Below are positions 13,439-24,457 of a stretch of DNA of 64,000 nt, piece after piece. This DNA comes from Chionis minor (taxonomy: Eukaryota; Chordata; Aves; Charadriiformes; Chionididae). The notes under the pieces were generated by a model that was given only the letters and a program-made list of their open reading frames with translations, made no database searches and had not been told where the DNA came from. A program made the position numbers and the translations under genes. Position 1 is the stretch's first letter, and each line of letters starts with the position of its first letter. Location: contig VZSF01010149.1 in NCBI GenBank assembly GCA_013398295.1, positions 255,472 through 319,471 of the forward strand, read 5' to 3'.

Positions 13439-13510
13439 ATCCAGCCATGCCCTTAAGGACATGCTTAACTTTAACCCTGAAAGAGCGGCTGAAATCAATG
13501 GAGCAATCAG
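13439..13510. repeat. Ancient palindromic amniote repeat, remnant
   Basis: Words GGACATGCTTAACTTTAA and GAAATCAATGGAGCAATCAG resemble a repeat whose consensus, from memory, carries ACATGCTTAAAGTTAAGC beside CCCATTGAAGTCAATGGG. Only about 70 bp are legible and the copy is strongly decayed. Confidence 0.35.
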
Positions 13511-14293
13511 CACCCTCCTGCCTCCCAGACACCCAAGTCCCTGCTGATTCACGACAAGATCATGTGGTGCTTTGTGAGGCTGAGCCAGGGCAGCGAAATG
13601 AGCCCACCAGCTCCAGCTGGAGGTTTCTCTTCCCAGCACCTGCTCGGGCTGCACGGGGTCAGCGCGTCAGGCTGCACGCAGGGACAGAAATCTCCTCTTC
13701 TGAAACCCTTTCTCACTCCTCATTTATTTTCCTCTCTTTTGAAGTCAACAGCCAACTTTTCAAAAGTACCTGTGAAATTTACCCCCGTAGGAGTGGCTGG
13801 AGACATTCCTGTTAGCTCTTCCAGAGCCTGGATTTCACTGACATCTCTCTCAGTTTTGATTTCAGTTTGTTTTTTTAACAGTCCACAGGGTTTTTTGACC
13901 TGTCTTGGGAAATTCAGTTTAGAGGACAGATAGGTTTGTTTAAGCTGGAGTTTCTCAGCTCTGGAGTACAAATGCCTACATTTAAGGCAAGGATGGAAGG
14001 TCCTTTAGAGCCCCGTGGAGAGCTTGTTCCAGGGGTACAACAAGGGCTACGACAAAGACACGGAGTTGGCTTTGCCTATCAGTTGAAAATAAAAATACTG
14101 ATATTTATCTGTTACTGCTACTCCAGACCTAAACACTTAATTTTTAGCCACCAATGACAAGACTAGCAACTGTACTCCCTGCTCATCGCTGGGTTAATAT
14201 ATTTCGTTTCCTATTTATCTGATGAACGCCGTGATAGCCAGTTATATGCTACGCGATATGCAATTTTTGGCTAGGCCTTCCTTTGTGGTCTCT

Positions 14294-14310
14294 ATTTGCA
14301 TTTGCATTAA
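14294..14310 (+). promoter_or_regulatory. Overlapping POU octamer motifs
   Basis: Two ATTTGCAT octamers overlap by two bases at 14294-14301 and 14300-14307 and run into TTAA. ATTTGCAT is the class POU (OCT) recognition element. Two tandem octamers are unusual, but no promoter or conserved context can be demonstrated from sequence alone. Confidence 0.3.
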
Positions 14311-14894
14311 CCTGGGAGTATTAATCAGGTCATGTAGACACCCAGGAACATAAACCAACTCAAACACCCAAAAGATACACACCACATTCAGAATCAACAC
14401 ACAGAAACCGCAGGATCGAGCGCAGTGTCCGTTAACTGAACCAGATTAATCACGTGCACGCTAAGGGAGCCCAAACATGAAACATCTGATTCCTACCAAC
14501 CTCTCACTACACAAACCTGAGCAAATACTAAAGCACCCTGAGACGTGACCGGCTTACTGCCCCTACCAAATATGCTGTTAGCCCCTTGAAAACAAGGTCC
14601 TGTCCAGGTAAGGAAATCGCTAGCCACAAAAAGACTTCTGATATGACCAGTGGTCTAAATCACGCTGAAAGCTCTCATTCGAGGCTCAGCACTCCCAAGG
14701 AAACAGCCTCCAAAGTCCAGATCCTCTAAGCCCGGGTGCTACAATCCTTTCCACAAACACACCAAACTTGTTCCTGTAACAAGGTGTTATTTGTCCCCAG
14801 CTCCCAGGGGAAGGCTGTCTCAAAGCCTCCCTGCTCTGCATAGTCACAAACCTTCCTCTGATTTGAGCCTAGCGTACTCAGGCCAATTTGTACC

Positions 14895-15800
14895 CATTTA
14901 GCCTTGTGTTCTTTAACTTACATAGCTTCCTTTCCTCTCTGATGTTTACCATCCTGATGTATAGATGTATAGCCATCACCCTTCTTCCCAGCTTTCATTT
15001 GTCTAGGTTAAAAACCTAGCTTTCATTCTTCTCTCAAACGACAAGCTCTCCATTCTCCCAGCATCTTCACCATCCTTTTCTGTAAGCAGCCCAGGTCAAA
15101 CTTACCCTTCAAGAACATGGGGACCAGAACTGTCCATATGTCCAGGATGCCACATGAGGATTCACTGGTTCCTGGGAAATGGCACATGTACCTTCTCCAG
15201 GAAGAAACACCACCCGGGATATATTTGAAGCCTACCTTTCTCAGAGCCCATCCTGTGACTGAGCTACCCACACGTGTTTCTTCTCCTTTGTCATCTACAG
15301 CTGACGAGTCTCTGGTTTATAGTGGAAATTCTTATTACTCCCTAAACTCATGACTTTGCATTTTGCACTACTGGATTTCATCTCATTCCTATTACTCCAA
15401 GTCTTCAAGGTCATCCAGTTCTTTCTGTATGGCACGCCTCCCAAGTTTGTGTCATCAGCAGACTTCAGCCACATGCTACGTTTTGTGCCAAGGTCATTCA
15501 TGAAAATATTAAATGAGATCCGTCCCCAAGACGAATCCTTGAAGAACTCCGCTCTTATACCCAGCCAGATACTTTCCCTTTTAACGCTACTTGTTGTTGT
15601 CACTCAGTCAGTTCTTCAAGCGTCTTAACAGCACTTGTTCTAGTCTCCAATTTACATGATAAACATGCAAATGGCACAACATCAAACGATTTACTGGTGT
15701 CCAGTAGGTAAGACCCATCGCATTCCTCTTGCCTAGAAAGCCCAGCTATCTAATCCAAGAAAGGTGCCAGGTTTGGCATAGTTGCTCCCAAATTATTCAG
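14895..15800 (-). mobile_element. Old CR1-clade LINE, decayed internal and 3' part
   Basis: Read on the minus strand, this is a diverged CR1-clade non-LTR retrotransposon. From 15800 down it covers the reverse transcriptase palm, a linker, and the C-terminal region of ORF2 ending near 14900. On the + strand the words TTGTGTCATCAGCAGACTTC, AGGTCATTCATGAAAATATT and TGGGGACCAGAACTG agree with old amniote CR1 copies known from turtles and crocodilians. It carries many stops and indels and is far more diverged than the other CR1 copies here, so it predates them. No CATAGAAT-type tail is visible. It is a dead fossil copy, and its exact subfamily is not resolvable by eye. Confidence 0.8.
15295..15603 (-). 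pseudogene. CR1 reverse-transcriptase fragment
   Basis: A 102-codon stretch shows the RT fingers/palm order. First comes ISFNIFMNDL (usual CR1: LFNIFINDLD). Then comes SADDTNLGG, corresponding to the catalytic FADDTKLGG box, whose two aspartates are the metal ligands (both still present). The downstream segments WSNRNEMK and AKCKVMSLG match the CR1 pattern WADRNLMKFN...KCKVLHLG. It is only a fragment of a roughly 900-residue ORF2. The frame breaks on both sides, so it cannot encode a working enzyme. Confidence 0.8.
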
Positions 15801-17395
15801 GATGCCACCTCGTTCTTTCTGACTGTGACTTCTCTTGACATCTACTTCCCTCAGGAAACACAGGTCTGCTGACTTCAACGGAGACCTCCCCACGCAAGCA
15901 CCCTCCTGCCAGCTGGCCCTTGGCTGTGGAGCTCATTTCCCGTAGGAGCAGAATGACCGTGAAACCCAGTGCTACCAGCAAGAAAGGAAAATAAAACCCA
16001 AATAAAGCCTCACTCTTACAGAGAAAGACTTTGAACTCGCTCAGACCAATGCTCCCAAGCAAACCAGCTCCCAGTGAACCAGTTTTCTTAGGACAACTAA
16101 GATATGATGAGGATGGTAGGCGAGATCTTACACCCGCCCGACCTATTGTGTAGTGCCTAGGAATCATTATGCCTTAAAATTAACACTGCTAAATTAATGT
16201 CGTTAAAGCATGAAGCAAGTACCACTAATGAAGGAGGTGTTGGCTGAGTTACTGTAATTTTGCCCAATGTAATAACCCTTACAAAGGGGCATGTGGTTTG
16301 ATGCTTACGCACATAGATGGCTTCACATACTAGCATTTTACTATTGATACAACCGGACTGCAGCACAAACTTGTGCCTATTTTTGTCTCATCTTAAGCAG
16401 GGAGGAAAAGAAAATGACATCAATCCAAAGGGAATAAAGGTTATGTTACTTTCCTTTGATAACACTGGGAAATAAGCAGCTTGCCATTCGGGATTCATTG
16501 GTATTCACTGTAATAAACACACTTCCTAATGTATGTATGTGATTATAACGAGCACTGTACAAAAATGACACTGTAATTTAGGAATAAGACAAACACAAGT
16601 GATGTAGTTCAAAGCCCCGCTGCACTCACGGGATTTTTGTTAGGTTTTCTGTTTTGTTTTTAACCGACTCTCCATGCCCACAAAAGCAAGGATAGCCTCA
16701 AGGGTTGCCCCAGCTGAAAAGCATCTGAAGTGATCCCCGCTGACCTTTCTTTCTGATAGCACCCCGCCTGCCTTTTAATGGAGGCCTGAACCGAGTCAGA
16801 GGTGAAACAGATAAATGACTGAAGATCCAAATGTTTTCTCAACAGGCAAGTTCCCACATGCTCAATTTTCTTTTCCTCCATGAAGAACAAGAGGGGAAAA
16901 ACTTGCAAGTGATTAGCTAATGAACATCTGTTTTGCTTTATTTGTGCTTCCTTGCAGCCAGGGGTTGCATTTACTAATTTTTATTTCCTACTAAAAACAA
17001 AAATGGAGTTGGTTTTTTTGTTTTGTTTTGTTTTTCCAAAGCCCGTAGAGAAGTAGGCTCCTCACAAGTGTGGCCATTCTTTCCACCACTGTGATTACCT
17101 GGCCCACATGCCACGTCCTGTGTGGTTACCTTCTGTCCTGAACTTTTCATGTGGTTTGACATGTCTTTAATTTAGACAATCAGACCACGTCTAACCTGAA
17201 ACAAAAACACTCTTTGGAGATCCTGAGCCCTTTTTGAATTCTACAGATGTCAACCCAGCGGGATGCGATGTCAAACTGTTAATTATACGTGTAAACAGGG
17301 TCGATGGTAATTACATACTAAACACAAATATTATCTGATGTAAATATAGACTGATTGTGCTCTTGCACTATTGACTGCTAAAAATAGCTGTTTTA

Positions 17396-17480
17396 AGGCC
17401 CAGCTCTTCACTGACTTCAGATTTGGGCAATGCCATTGATTCACATTGACTTCTGCATGCTCACTTCAGCTCCTGAGTTC
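17396..17480. repeat. Possible ancient amniote repeat remnant
   Basis: AAGGCCCAGCTCTTCACTGA, followed by repeated TTGACTTC and ACTTCAG words, resembles the palindromic repeat class with CCCAGATCCTCA arms and a TTGACTTCA centre. Divergence is high and the boundaries are uncertain. Confidence 0.3.
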
Positions 17481-18540
17481 GTCTGCTTGTTTATTTTCAG
17501 GGGTTTTCACACAACTGAACATTTGACCTTGCAGAGGAATAATCATAGATGGCATTTATGAAGAAGCACCTCAGAAGAAAACAGTGATTTGGAGACCGAC
17601 CTGCTCTGCCTCCACCTCACAGAAATCCAGTTTTCCAAGAGGGCTTAAGCACGCGCCTGAATTTCCCCAGCCCTTTCTTTCAGAGCGTTTCAAGCAGGTT
17701 CCCAAAATCTTTTGCCGCTTTGGGGAATTACAGCGTTTCTTTGCACGGTCAATTCATTTCAGAGGCAACTATGGCTCCTTCACTGTTTACTGTTGCCCAG
17801 CACTGAACCGGGGGTTAAGGAAATAAATTGCTAGCCATAAATCCTTTAAAAACATGCTTTAGTTTCTTCTTCCCACTCCCACAGATTTACCTTCCACTTA
17901 TTTTGCCAATGAGTTGCTCGCTCCGCTCTCTCTTCACAGCAGCCACAAAGGCCCCCAACCCTTGGTGCCACATTTTTATTCAAGAGACTAAACTCCAAAA
18001 TTATTGAAACAGCCATTTTATGGCAAATCTTGGAGCCAGATCCAGAGCAAAGCTGCAGCAGCATAAATCTGGAGGGACGCTCATGTGACTCTTGTAACTG
18101 ATATCATGCTCTGCCCCATTTTATCACTTCCATCTTTCTTTATCGTCAGACCGTCCGACCAACTTGTTCTCTAGAGAAGGATCATAAACCCACAGGTAAT
18201 TGCAGGATGGCCACACAGACAGTAAAAAGGAAAAGCCTGCAGATGGGTAGTTCAAAGAGGGATTTCTCAAAAAACACTAAACCACTGAAAGGAGCCAAGC
18301 TGTGTCTCATTTGCGGATGTACTGAGCATCTATAAGTTTATTTAAAATCAGCAATAGCTGCAATATGCAACGCCTATCAAAATCAGACATTTACCCACAA
18401 CTGTGGCTTTTGAAAGATGTGATTTACTTCAGAACTGAAGAATAAATAACAGGGCTTTTAGACAGACTAATAAATGTATGGTCCAGATACTTTTCCAGTA
18501 GCATATTTATTGTCCAAGGCCTCCAGTCAGCAGCACACTT

Positions 18541-18590
18541 AATTTTAAGCACATGCTTAAGTGCTTTCCTGAACAAAGCTGAAATGTGGA
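18541..18590. repeat. Ancient palindromic amniote repeat, remnant
   Basis: Contains the perfect palindrome TTAAGCACATGCTTAA followed by GTGCTTTCCTGAA. From memory, this matches the arm CACATGCTTAAGTGCTTTGC of a dispersed amniote repeat. Fifty bp are legible. Confidence 0.45.
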
Positions 18591-19562
18591 CCTACCAGGC
18601 AGCTCAAGAAAAGTATTTTCACATTAGTCATCCTTCATGAGCATTGATAGCAACTGAGCTTTCTGCCATTACGTGCACAATCCAAGCTTAGAAGCAGCTT
18701 TTCTCCTTGGAGCTGTAATCTAGCAAGGAAAGCAATGACCTTGGAGAGTAAGAATAACTTTCCTTGCTTCACTGCGCCATGTGACCACTGGATGATCCAG
18801 TATGGAGCCCTGGAAAGGCTCCATCCTGTGTTGCAGGGGTCAAGCGGCTGGTGCACAGCTTTCAGAGCAGACGGTGGTACTGAAAGGTAAAGGAGGCAGA
18901 ATTAAGCAAAGCTCCAACCACCACACAGTTACACCAAATAATTTTACGCACCTGACAGTGTTAATACACATCTGACAAGGGTAGAGGCTCACCAAAATCT
19001 GATTATTGCTCAGCATCCCACCTACCCCACCAATTTCGTTTCAGAGACAAGGAAATGATCCAGGGTGACCGTAGACATTAGACTATCAAATCCTCCTGGT
19101 TGTCCTTAGGCTAGTGGAAGTGGAAACACCTTCCTGAATGAATTCATGGGGTAAATATTTCATTCCAAGGATTGTGTGCAGAAAAGAAACTGTCGGTACC
19201 GCTGAAATCTTTAAAAGAGAAACAAAAAGTAATGAGCATCTATTGTTCTATAAGGTGTGTGGTATCAAATGAAGCCCCCATCGGTCAGAAGACTGCAGGG
19301 TTTATTTTGATGTGGGAGACAATTTCAGAGAAATAAAATGGTGACAGCAGATGTTGATTTGCTGCAAGATTCAGCAAATGTGAGTGCTCACAGCTCCTCA
19401 AGTAGGCACGAGGCAGGTAGGAGTATTCATTTGCTGGGGTCAAAGAGTTTGCACAATGGTGGGTGACTACTGGCACGAGCAGTCCCCCAGCCCTGTCATC
19501 AGCCTGACCTCACCAGGGTCACTTACGCAAGAAATTGCTTGACCTGACATGTCTGGAGATCC

Positions 19563-19700
19563 CCACACAGACCCTCGGAGTCCGTAAGCTGCCTCTCTCC
19601 ACCGAGCTGCGTACGTAAGAGGAGCTGTGCGAGCTCTGGGTGTCCCAAAGCCCGGGTCCCTTTAGAGTCACGCTTCGTGGATGACTGTTTCACCGAACTG
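19563..19700. other. Small CpG-dense patch
   Basis: By hand count about 11 CpG in 140 bp, including GCGTACGTAAG and CACGCTTCGTGG, against strong CpG depletion in neighbouring sequence. It is too short for a standard CpG island call. It lies just upstream of the inverted repeat at 19734-19848. Confidence 0.4.
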
Positions 19701-19733
19701 CGCTTGCAAAGTGAGCTTCCCCTCTATAAGACA

Positions 19734-19848
19734 CCAGAGAATCCTCATGAGAGAGAGAGGAAAGAAAATCATCGTCCATGGTGCGTTATACTAAACATCA
19801 GAGAATCCACACAAAATTCTGTCTTTAACTGAAGGGTGGATTCTCTGG
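19734..19848. repeat. Inverted repeat / stem-loop with CAGAGAATCC arms
   Basis: CAGAGAATCCAC (19799-19810) and GTGGATTCTCTG (19836-19847) form a perfect 12-bp stem around a 25-nt loop. The loop can add a short CTT/AAG pairing. A further direct copy, CCAGAGAATCC, lies at 19734-19744 and pairs perfectly over 11 bp with 19838-19848. It could be a folded transcript element, a paired binding site or the residue of a small inverted-repeat transposon. I cannot choose between these. Confidence 0.6.
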
Positions 19849-20102
19849 TATGTTACCTACAATCTAACCTTTTCCTGCTTTCCTGCTCTCTTCCATCTTC
19901 TGATGTCTAATAAGGGCTGAGCTTAGCTTTCCCAGTGTTAGGAGGAGCAATTAGTTCTCTCTCCAACACTTGGCCATATATTTGCATAAAGCTTGTTAAA
20001 AGTGAGTATTTTCGACATTCTCTCAGATTTGGGTGAAATTGGGCTACGGGTAGAGAGCGTTGGGGGCAAAAAGCAGGAACAGGGACCAATGCACCCCAAC
20101 AG

Positions 20103-20310
20103 CCACAGAATCACAGAATCCCCAGGGTTGGAAGGGACCTTTGGAAATCAGCCAGAACAACCCTGCTGCCAGAGCAGGGTCACCCAGAGCAGGTGGCACA
20201 GGATGGCGTCCAGGCGGGTTGGGAATGTCTCCAGAGTTGGAGACTCCACCACCTCTCTGGGCAGCCTCTTCCAGTGCTCTGCCACCCTCAAACACACAGA
20301 GCGCGATTGC
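20103..20310 (-). mobile_element. CR1 LINE 3' fragment, diverged subfamily
   Basis: The + strand starts CACAGAATCACAGAATCCCC and GGTTGGAAGGGACCTTTGG, which is CR1 3' UTR in antisense. Next is the ORF2 C-terminal tail with GGAGACTCCACCACCTCTC. It differs from the other avian copies here (TTGGAAGGGACC rather than TTGGAAGAGACC, and CCAGAGCAGGGTCACCCAGA), so it belongs to another CR1 subfamily, closer to CR1-F-like copies as I recall them. It is 5'-truncated at about 208 bp, as is normal for CR1. Confidence 0.88.
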
Positions 20311-20319
20311 ATAAATCAT

Positions 20320-22651
20320 TCTTTCGCCTTAGGAAATCAGGCTAAAAACAATGACCAAAATTTTAGGTGACATTGCAGACACTTGCTCATTTAACACAAG
20401 ACTCTGTGACATGTGGTAGTGCCTGGAGGACTCGGCTGTGACAAAGTTCATGCCAGGCTCCATTCACATCCACCGAGAAAACAGTTCTTACGTTCACAAG
20501 CTTTTAGCCTAAATAAACTAGACAGGCAGAAAGTTGACAAAATTTTCGTTTCAGAACAGGTGAGGGTTCAGATCCACAAAGATGTTCGGACACTTCACTC
20601 CTATTTATTTCAACAGGAATCAAGCTGCAAAGTATTCTTTGCAGATTTGGGCTTAAGTAACTTGTCCAGTGTTGTTCTGGGAATCTGAGAGAGTCCAGCT
20701 CTTGCACATGTCGGTTCAGAGCAATAGCTGCAATAGCCAATCTTTTTTCTGAGCGAGTCATGTCCAGCATTCCAGAACTGCAGAAATCCCGTGAACACTT
20801 GAGCGCTAGCGCGGACTCCCGCAGAGCAAATCTGAGCCTTCTGACAATTTTCTCTGTTTAACTTTTAGAGACCCCGCAGGAGCAGTCTGCCAGTCCCAAA
20901 AGAGCCACCAGCTATAAAGCACCGTCCTCTGTGCTCCAGAGCCCGTTTACAGCTGCCTCTGGTCTGCCCCGGTTTCAAACGGGGCTCAAGGCACGCAGGC
21001 TGCTCAACGTGCCTGGCAGGCACCCGGCTCAAATGCTTCTGCCTGAACTGATTTTTCGAGCCTTCCTCCCACAGGTGAGCAGCAATCACGGAAAATAAAT
21101 TCCCCAGGACCAGTGATGTGTGTAACGATTGGGATGGGGAAGCCGGGCCTTTCCAGTCTAACTGGGAGCTCCAAAGCAAGAGGCTTACGTGCTGTTCTGG
21201 TCCTCCTCTTCTTCGCAGTGCTAAGCCAAGGGTTTGTAGCTCCAGCCTCCCAGTCCCCGATGATGGTTCCAATAAGAGGCAAGGAGAAAGCCCGAAGTTT
21301 TAGTAGCCACTTAAAACGTCATCCATCAATGCCTGCATCCAGCTTAAATCCATGCAGAACAAGGACAGCTCAAACAGAGGTATGCGCACAGGTTTAATAA
21401 GGTGATTGACTAGATAAATGCAGGGGAGGAGGAATTATTACAAAAGGCAACAGGAAACCTGGATTTTCATTTGTTGTATCGTTGAAGCTCCTCTCCCTCC
21501 TCCCCCATGTGCATAGACCAGGACTCGCTGCACTGGTGCTGTAAAACACTGGGCTAAAAACCAGTTATTTCCCTCCAAAACTCACAGCCTGAGTAGTTTT
21601 TCTCCAGCAGAGAAAACTGCAATCCATAGAAGCCTTTCTCTTCCTCCAAGGAAACCCTGAGCCTATCTGATTTTCCAGGTCACCCTTCCACGTTGCCCAC
21701 AGGCCTCCGAAGCACGCGGAGAAGAGGGGGCTGAGACTCCCAGAGCTCTACAGACATCACTTCACGGCAGCAAGGGGGCGGCTGCTGTCCTTGGGGAGCC
21801 AACGAAACCCTAAGGGCACAGAGGTTTCCAAGGCAAGGTCAGTAAAAATCGTCCCACTGGTCCCTCCATGGCTTGTGGATCAGAGCCTGAGGGCCCTGCC
21901 CCGCGCCCCAGCTCCCAGACGGCAGCGCCGAGGAGCCATCCCAGAGCTCCCAGCCCCCACCAATGCCTGTGAAACTTAAAGATTTGCAGAGTTTACTTGC
22001 AAAGCCTTTTAGAAGCAGAGACGAGTAAACAAGAGTGAAAAGTTAAACAAAGGAAATACATTTATGCTTGTACTGTTTTCAAGTTTATGCAAACAATCCA
22101 TTTCTAAAGCTGTCACTGACACTCCTGGCACGTTCTCATTCCCCAGCTCAGAGTCACGTTGGAAGCTGAAATCACAAGCATTTCTGAGATGCTTTGGGCA
22201 AAATACCTCCCTCAGCTCCACTAGCCAAAAATCAGTGAGCCCACTGCAGCCACGGAGCCACGGCAACATCCTTGTGCAGTGATTGATTCTGGAAGAAGAG
22301 TCAGAACTTCTCTAGCCACAGTGGCCATGTAGGAACTTGGTATAGAGTTAAACAAATGAATTATGAAGATCAGCTGAAGAAATAACAGCAGGAAATCATC
22401 AAGCAGAGCCGGAATTAGAAAATATTACTTTCTAGCTGGTCAGGCAGTAAGTGGATCTGCCATAAACGTAACATTTTGCTCCCTACTTGACCCGGGGGTA
22501 GGAGACATGGACAGCCTGTTCTCCACCGGCGCAGCTCACCAAGCTCCACGTAGGGAGGGAACGGCAGGCTGCTAGACCCAGCCGCCACCGTGAGAGTCAG
22601 GGCAGCATGTTCATTTCTCTGGGAGCTGCTCAGGGGCATTTTCCTGCTCAC
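20320..22651. other. Non-coding sequence between two CR1 copies
   Basis: No gene is supported. It holds a palindromic repeat remnant at 20567-20670. A moderately GC-rich stretch lies at 20860-21300 and another at 21660-21960; the latter includes GGCAGCAAGGGGGCGGCTG. Open frames of 60-135 codons overlap on both strands and look like chance. Confidence 0.5.
20567..20670. repeat. Ancient palindromic amniote repeat, remnant
   Basis: The left arm CAGATCCACAAAGATG and the reverse complement of the right arm (CAAATCTGCAAAGAAT) match at 11 of 16 positions. The centre ACTCCTATTTATTTCAACAG recalls CTCCCATTGATTTCAATGGG of a known amniote palindrome. It continues into AAGTAACTTGTCCAG, a word like the MIR core AAGTGACTTGCCCA, so two old repeats may abut here. 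Confidence 0.5.
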
Positions 22652-23178
22652 ATTATAGAATCATAGAATCATAGAATCACTTGGGTTGGAAGAGACCTTC
22701 AAGATCATCGAGTCCAACCATAAACCTATGCCAAAACCACCCCTAACCCATGTCCCTCAGCACCACGTCTGCCCGGCTTTTAAACACCTACAGGGGCGGC
22801 GATTCCACCACCTCCCTGGGCAGCCTGTTCCAATGCTTGAGAACCCTTTCAGTAAAGAAGTTTTTCCTAATATCTAACCTAAACCTCCCCTGGCACAACT
22901 TGAGGCCATTTCCTCTTGTCCTGTCGCTTGTTACTTGGGAGAAGAGACTGACCCCCACCTGGCTACAACCTCCTTTCAGGTAGCTGTAGAGAGTGATAAG
23001 GTCTCCCCTCAACCTTCTCTTCTCCAGGCTGAACAATCCCAACTCCCCCAGCCGCTCCTCATAAGACTTGTTCTCCAGATCCCTCCCCAGCCCCGTTGCC
23101 CTTCTCTGGACACGCTCCAGCACCTCAATGTCTCTCCGATACTGCGGTGCCCAAAACTGAACACAGCACTCGAGCTGC
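22652..23178 (-). mobile_element. CR1 LINE, 5'-truncated, about 0.53 kb
   Basis: On the + strand it begins with three ATAGAATC-type 8-mers and TTGGGTTGGAAGAGACC (the CR1 3' terminus in antisense). It runs through the short 3' UTR and about 150 codons of the ORF2 C-terminus to a 5' truncation near ACACAGCACTCGAGCTGCG. Divergence is low, and the first 250 bp are nearly the same as the copy at 48424 and the stub at 34413. All three therefore belong to one subfamily, of the CR1-J/C type common in Neoaves. A defective copy that cannot mobilise itself. Confidence 0.95.
22788..23123 (-). pseudogene. CR1 ORF2 C-terminal fragment with premature stop
   Basis: 111 codons downstream of the reverse transcriptase domain. 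Recognisable segments are [40 protein letters not shown] and [15 protein letters not shown]. The frame then ends at a TAG at 22788-22790. At the matching position the copy at 48.4 kb has GAG, and its frame continues with a 15-residue tail to its normal stop, so the stop here looks like a single G-to-T change in this copy. It also lacks the endonuclease and RT domains. Confidence 0.85.
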
Positions 23179-23451
23179 GTACTTAATTCACCTCTGGCTG
23201 TTGGATGCTGCTAATTGCACAGCATCCAGTACACAGAGGTATGGAGGGATTGGGTTCCCATTTGGAAAGGTAAGGTCGTCCTCCCAGCAACCCTGAGTGC
23301 CGCAAGGGGAGTTTTGCTTCTGCCTCTTCACATCAGGATGGGTGGGGAGGGCGCCAGGGGAGCAGCCAGGGTCTGACTCCTGCCCAGCAGCCCCATGCAG
23401 CCTTCCACGGTAAAGGGGGAGCAGTCCCTCTGCCAATTTTCACAGAAAAAT
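23179..23451. other. Short unique spacer
   Basis: Sequence between the CR1 truncation point and the pentanucleotide repeat. GC-balanced, with no gene or repeat recognised. Confidence 0.5.
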
Positions 23452-23549
23452 AACAAAACAAAACAAAACAAAACAAAANNNNNNNNNNNNNNNTAAAATA
23501 AAATAAAATAAAATAAAATAAAATAAAATAAAATAAAATAAAATAAAAT
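23452..23549. repeat. AAAAC/AAAAT pentanucleotide microsatellite with gap
   Basis: AAAAC units occupy 23452-23478, then 15 Ns (23479-23493), then at least eleven AAAAT-type units to 23549. The unit type changes across the gap, so the Ns hide the transition and possibly more units. The assembled length should not be trusted. Any open frame crossing it is an artefact. Confidence 0.95.
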
Positions 23550-24457
23550 GTCACTTTCTGCACTGGCTTCCAGGGTTAGAGTCCGCTGAGGTCAGCAAAG
23601 CCCTAGTTTCCCAAATTCCATCTCAAAAAGTGGCAGGGGTTTATTTCAAAGTGAAAGCGTGCCCGTTCATGCCGGGCAGCGCAAGCTTTGCTTCAGCTGG
23701 AAGAGAGCACGGTGGCCATTCAGACGCCTCCTCACCCTTCTGCCTCCCCTCCATTCAGCTGCACGAGACAGCACGTTTAACAGCTGATCCATCTGGAGGG
23801 AAGCCTACAAAGTTAATTTCTAGCTTTGAGACGGTTACTGGTAATTGTAGGTAATTTCAAATATAACTGCAATCGAGTTGAAAAAGCTCTGTTTGCAATG
23901 TTTGTGCTCATCACTCTAATTTAAGACCCAGAATGCTGGATACGCTGCTCTTCAACACACACCCATTTTTCATCTTCCTGATTTTACCACTAGTGATTAT
24001 AAAAACAGCCCCAGCAAACCACAGTCTGCAATGCAAGACAAATGTTTGAAAAGTTGCATATAAAGTTTCAAGCGAAGCTGCTTGAAGGTTAACGACGGAA
24101 CATGTTAATGATTATCAAATAGACAAGGAAAGCCACAAAGCACTTCGAACGCAGAAATGCAAGAGCCCCTCAAAATAAATGGTGGCTAACCTTGTTTAGA
24201 ATAATACTTCTCTTCAAAGAAATGGAACTGTTGCATGTCGCAAATACGTCCACATGTCGTTTTAATACAGGAATAATTACCCATGGCATGTTTGTTAGTG
24301 GAAAAAGCAAAGGTCTCCTATTACTTACACATAATAAAACCTGCATTGTCTACCGCGAATGAGTTATATGAAACTGGTAATAAATAAGTGTTGTAACAAA
24401 CTTTGGTGCCCAGGCCTACAAACTTTCTTAATATCTGCAGTTTGGTAGCACCTAGAG

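Larger units (their letters stand above)
11967..14894. other. Non-coding unique sequence
   Basis: Balanced composition and no exon-like frame. It contains a probable ancient repeat remnant at 13439-13510 and an overlapping pair of POU octamers at 14294-14307. The remainder gives no recognisable features. Confidence 0.5.
15801..20102. other. Non-coding unique sequence
   Basis: About 4.3 kb with no credible exon. Features are an AT-rich part at 16160-16570 with several TAATG/TTAAT words, two ancient repeat remnants (17396-17480 and 18541-18590), and a CpG-rich patch at 19563-19700 followed by an inverted repeat at 19734-19848. T runs near 17010-17035 are low complexity. Confidence 0.5.

Noticed and set aside
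21774..21791. CTCF-like GGCAGCAAGGGGGCGG
   Set aside because: The right half fits the consensus but several left-half positions fail; weaker than the sites listed.
23333..23563. Open frame with a Phe/Ile/Leu/Tyr repeat
   Set aside because: It is the translation of the AAAAT microsatellite and crosses the N gap.
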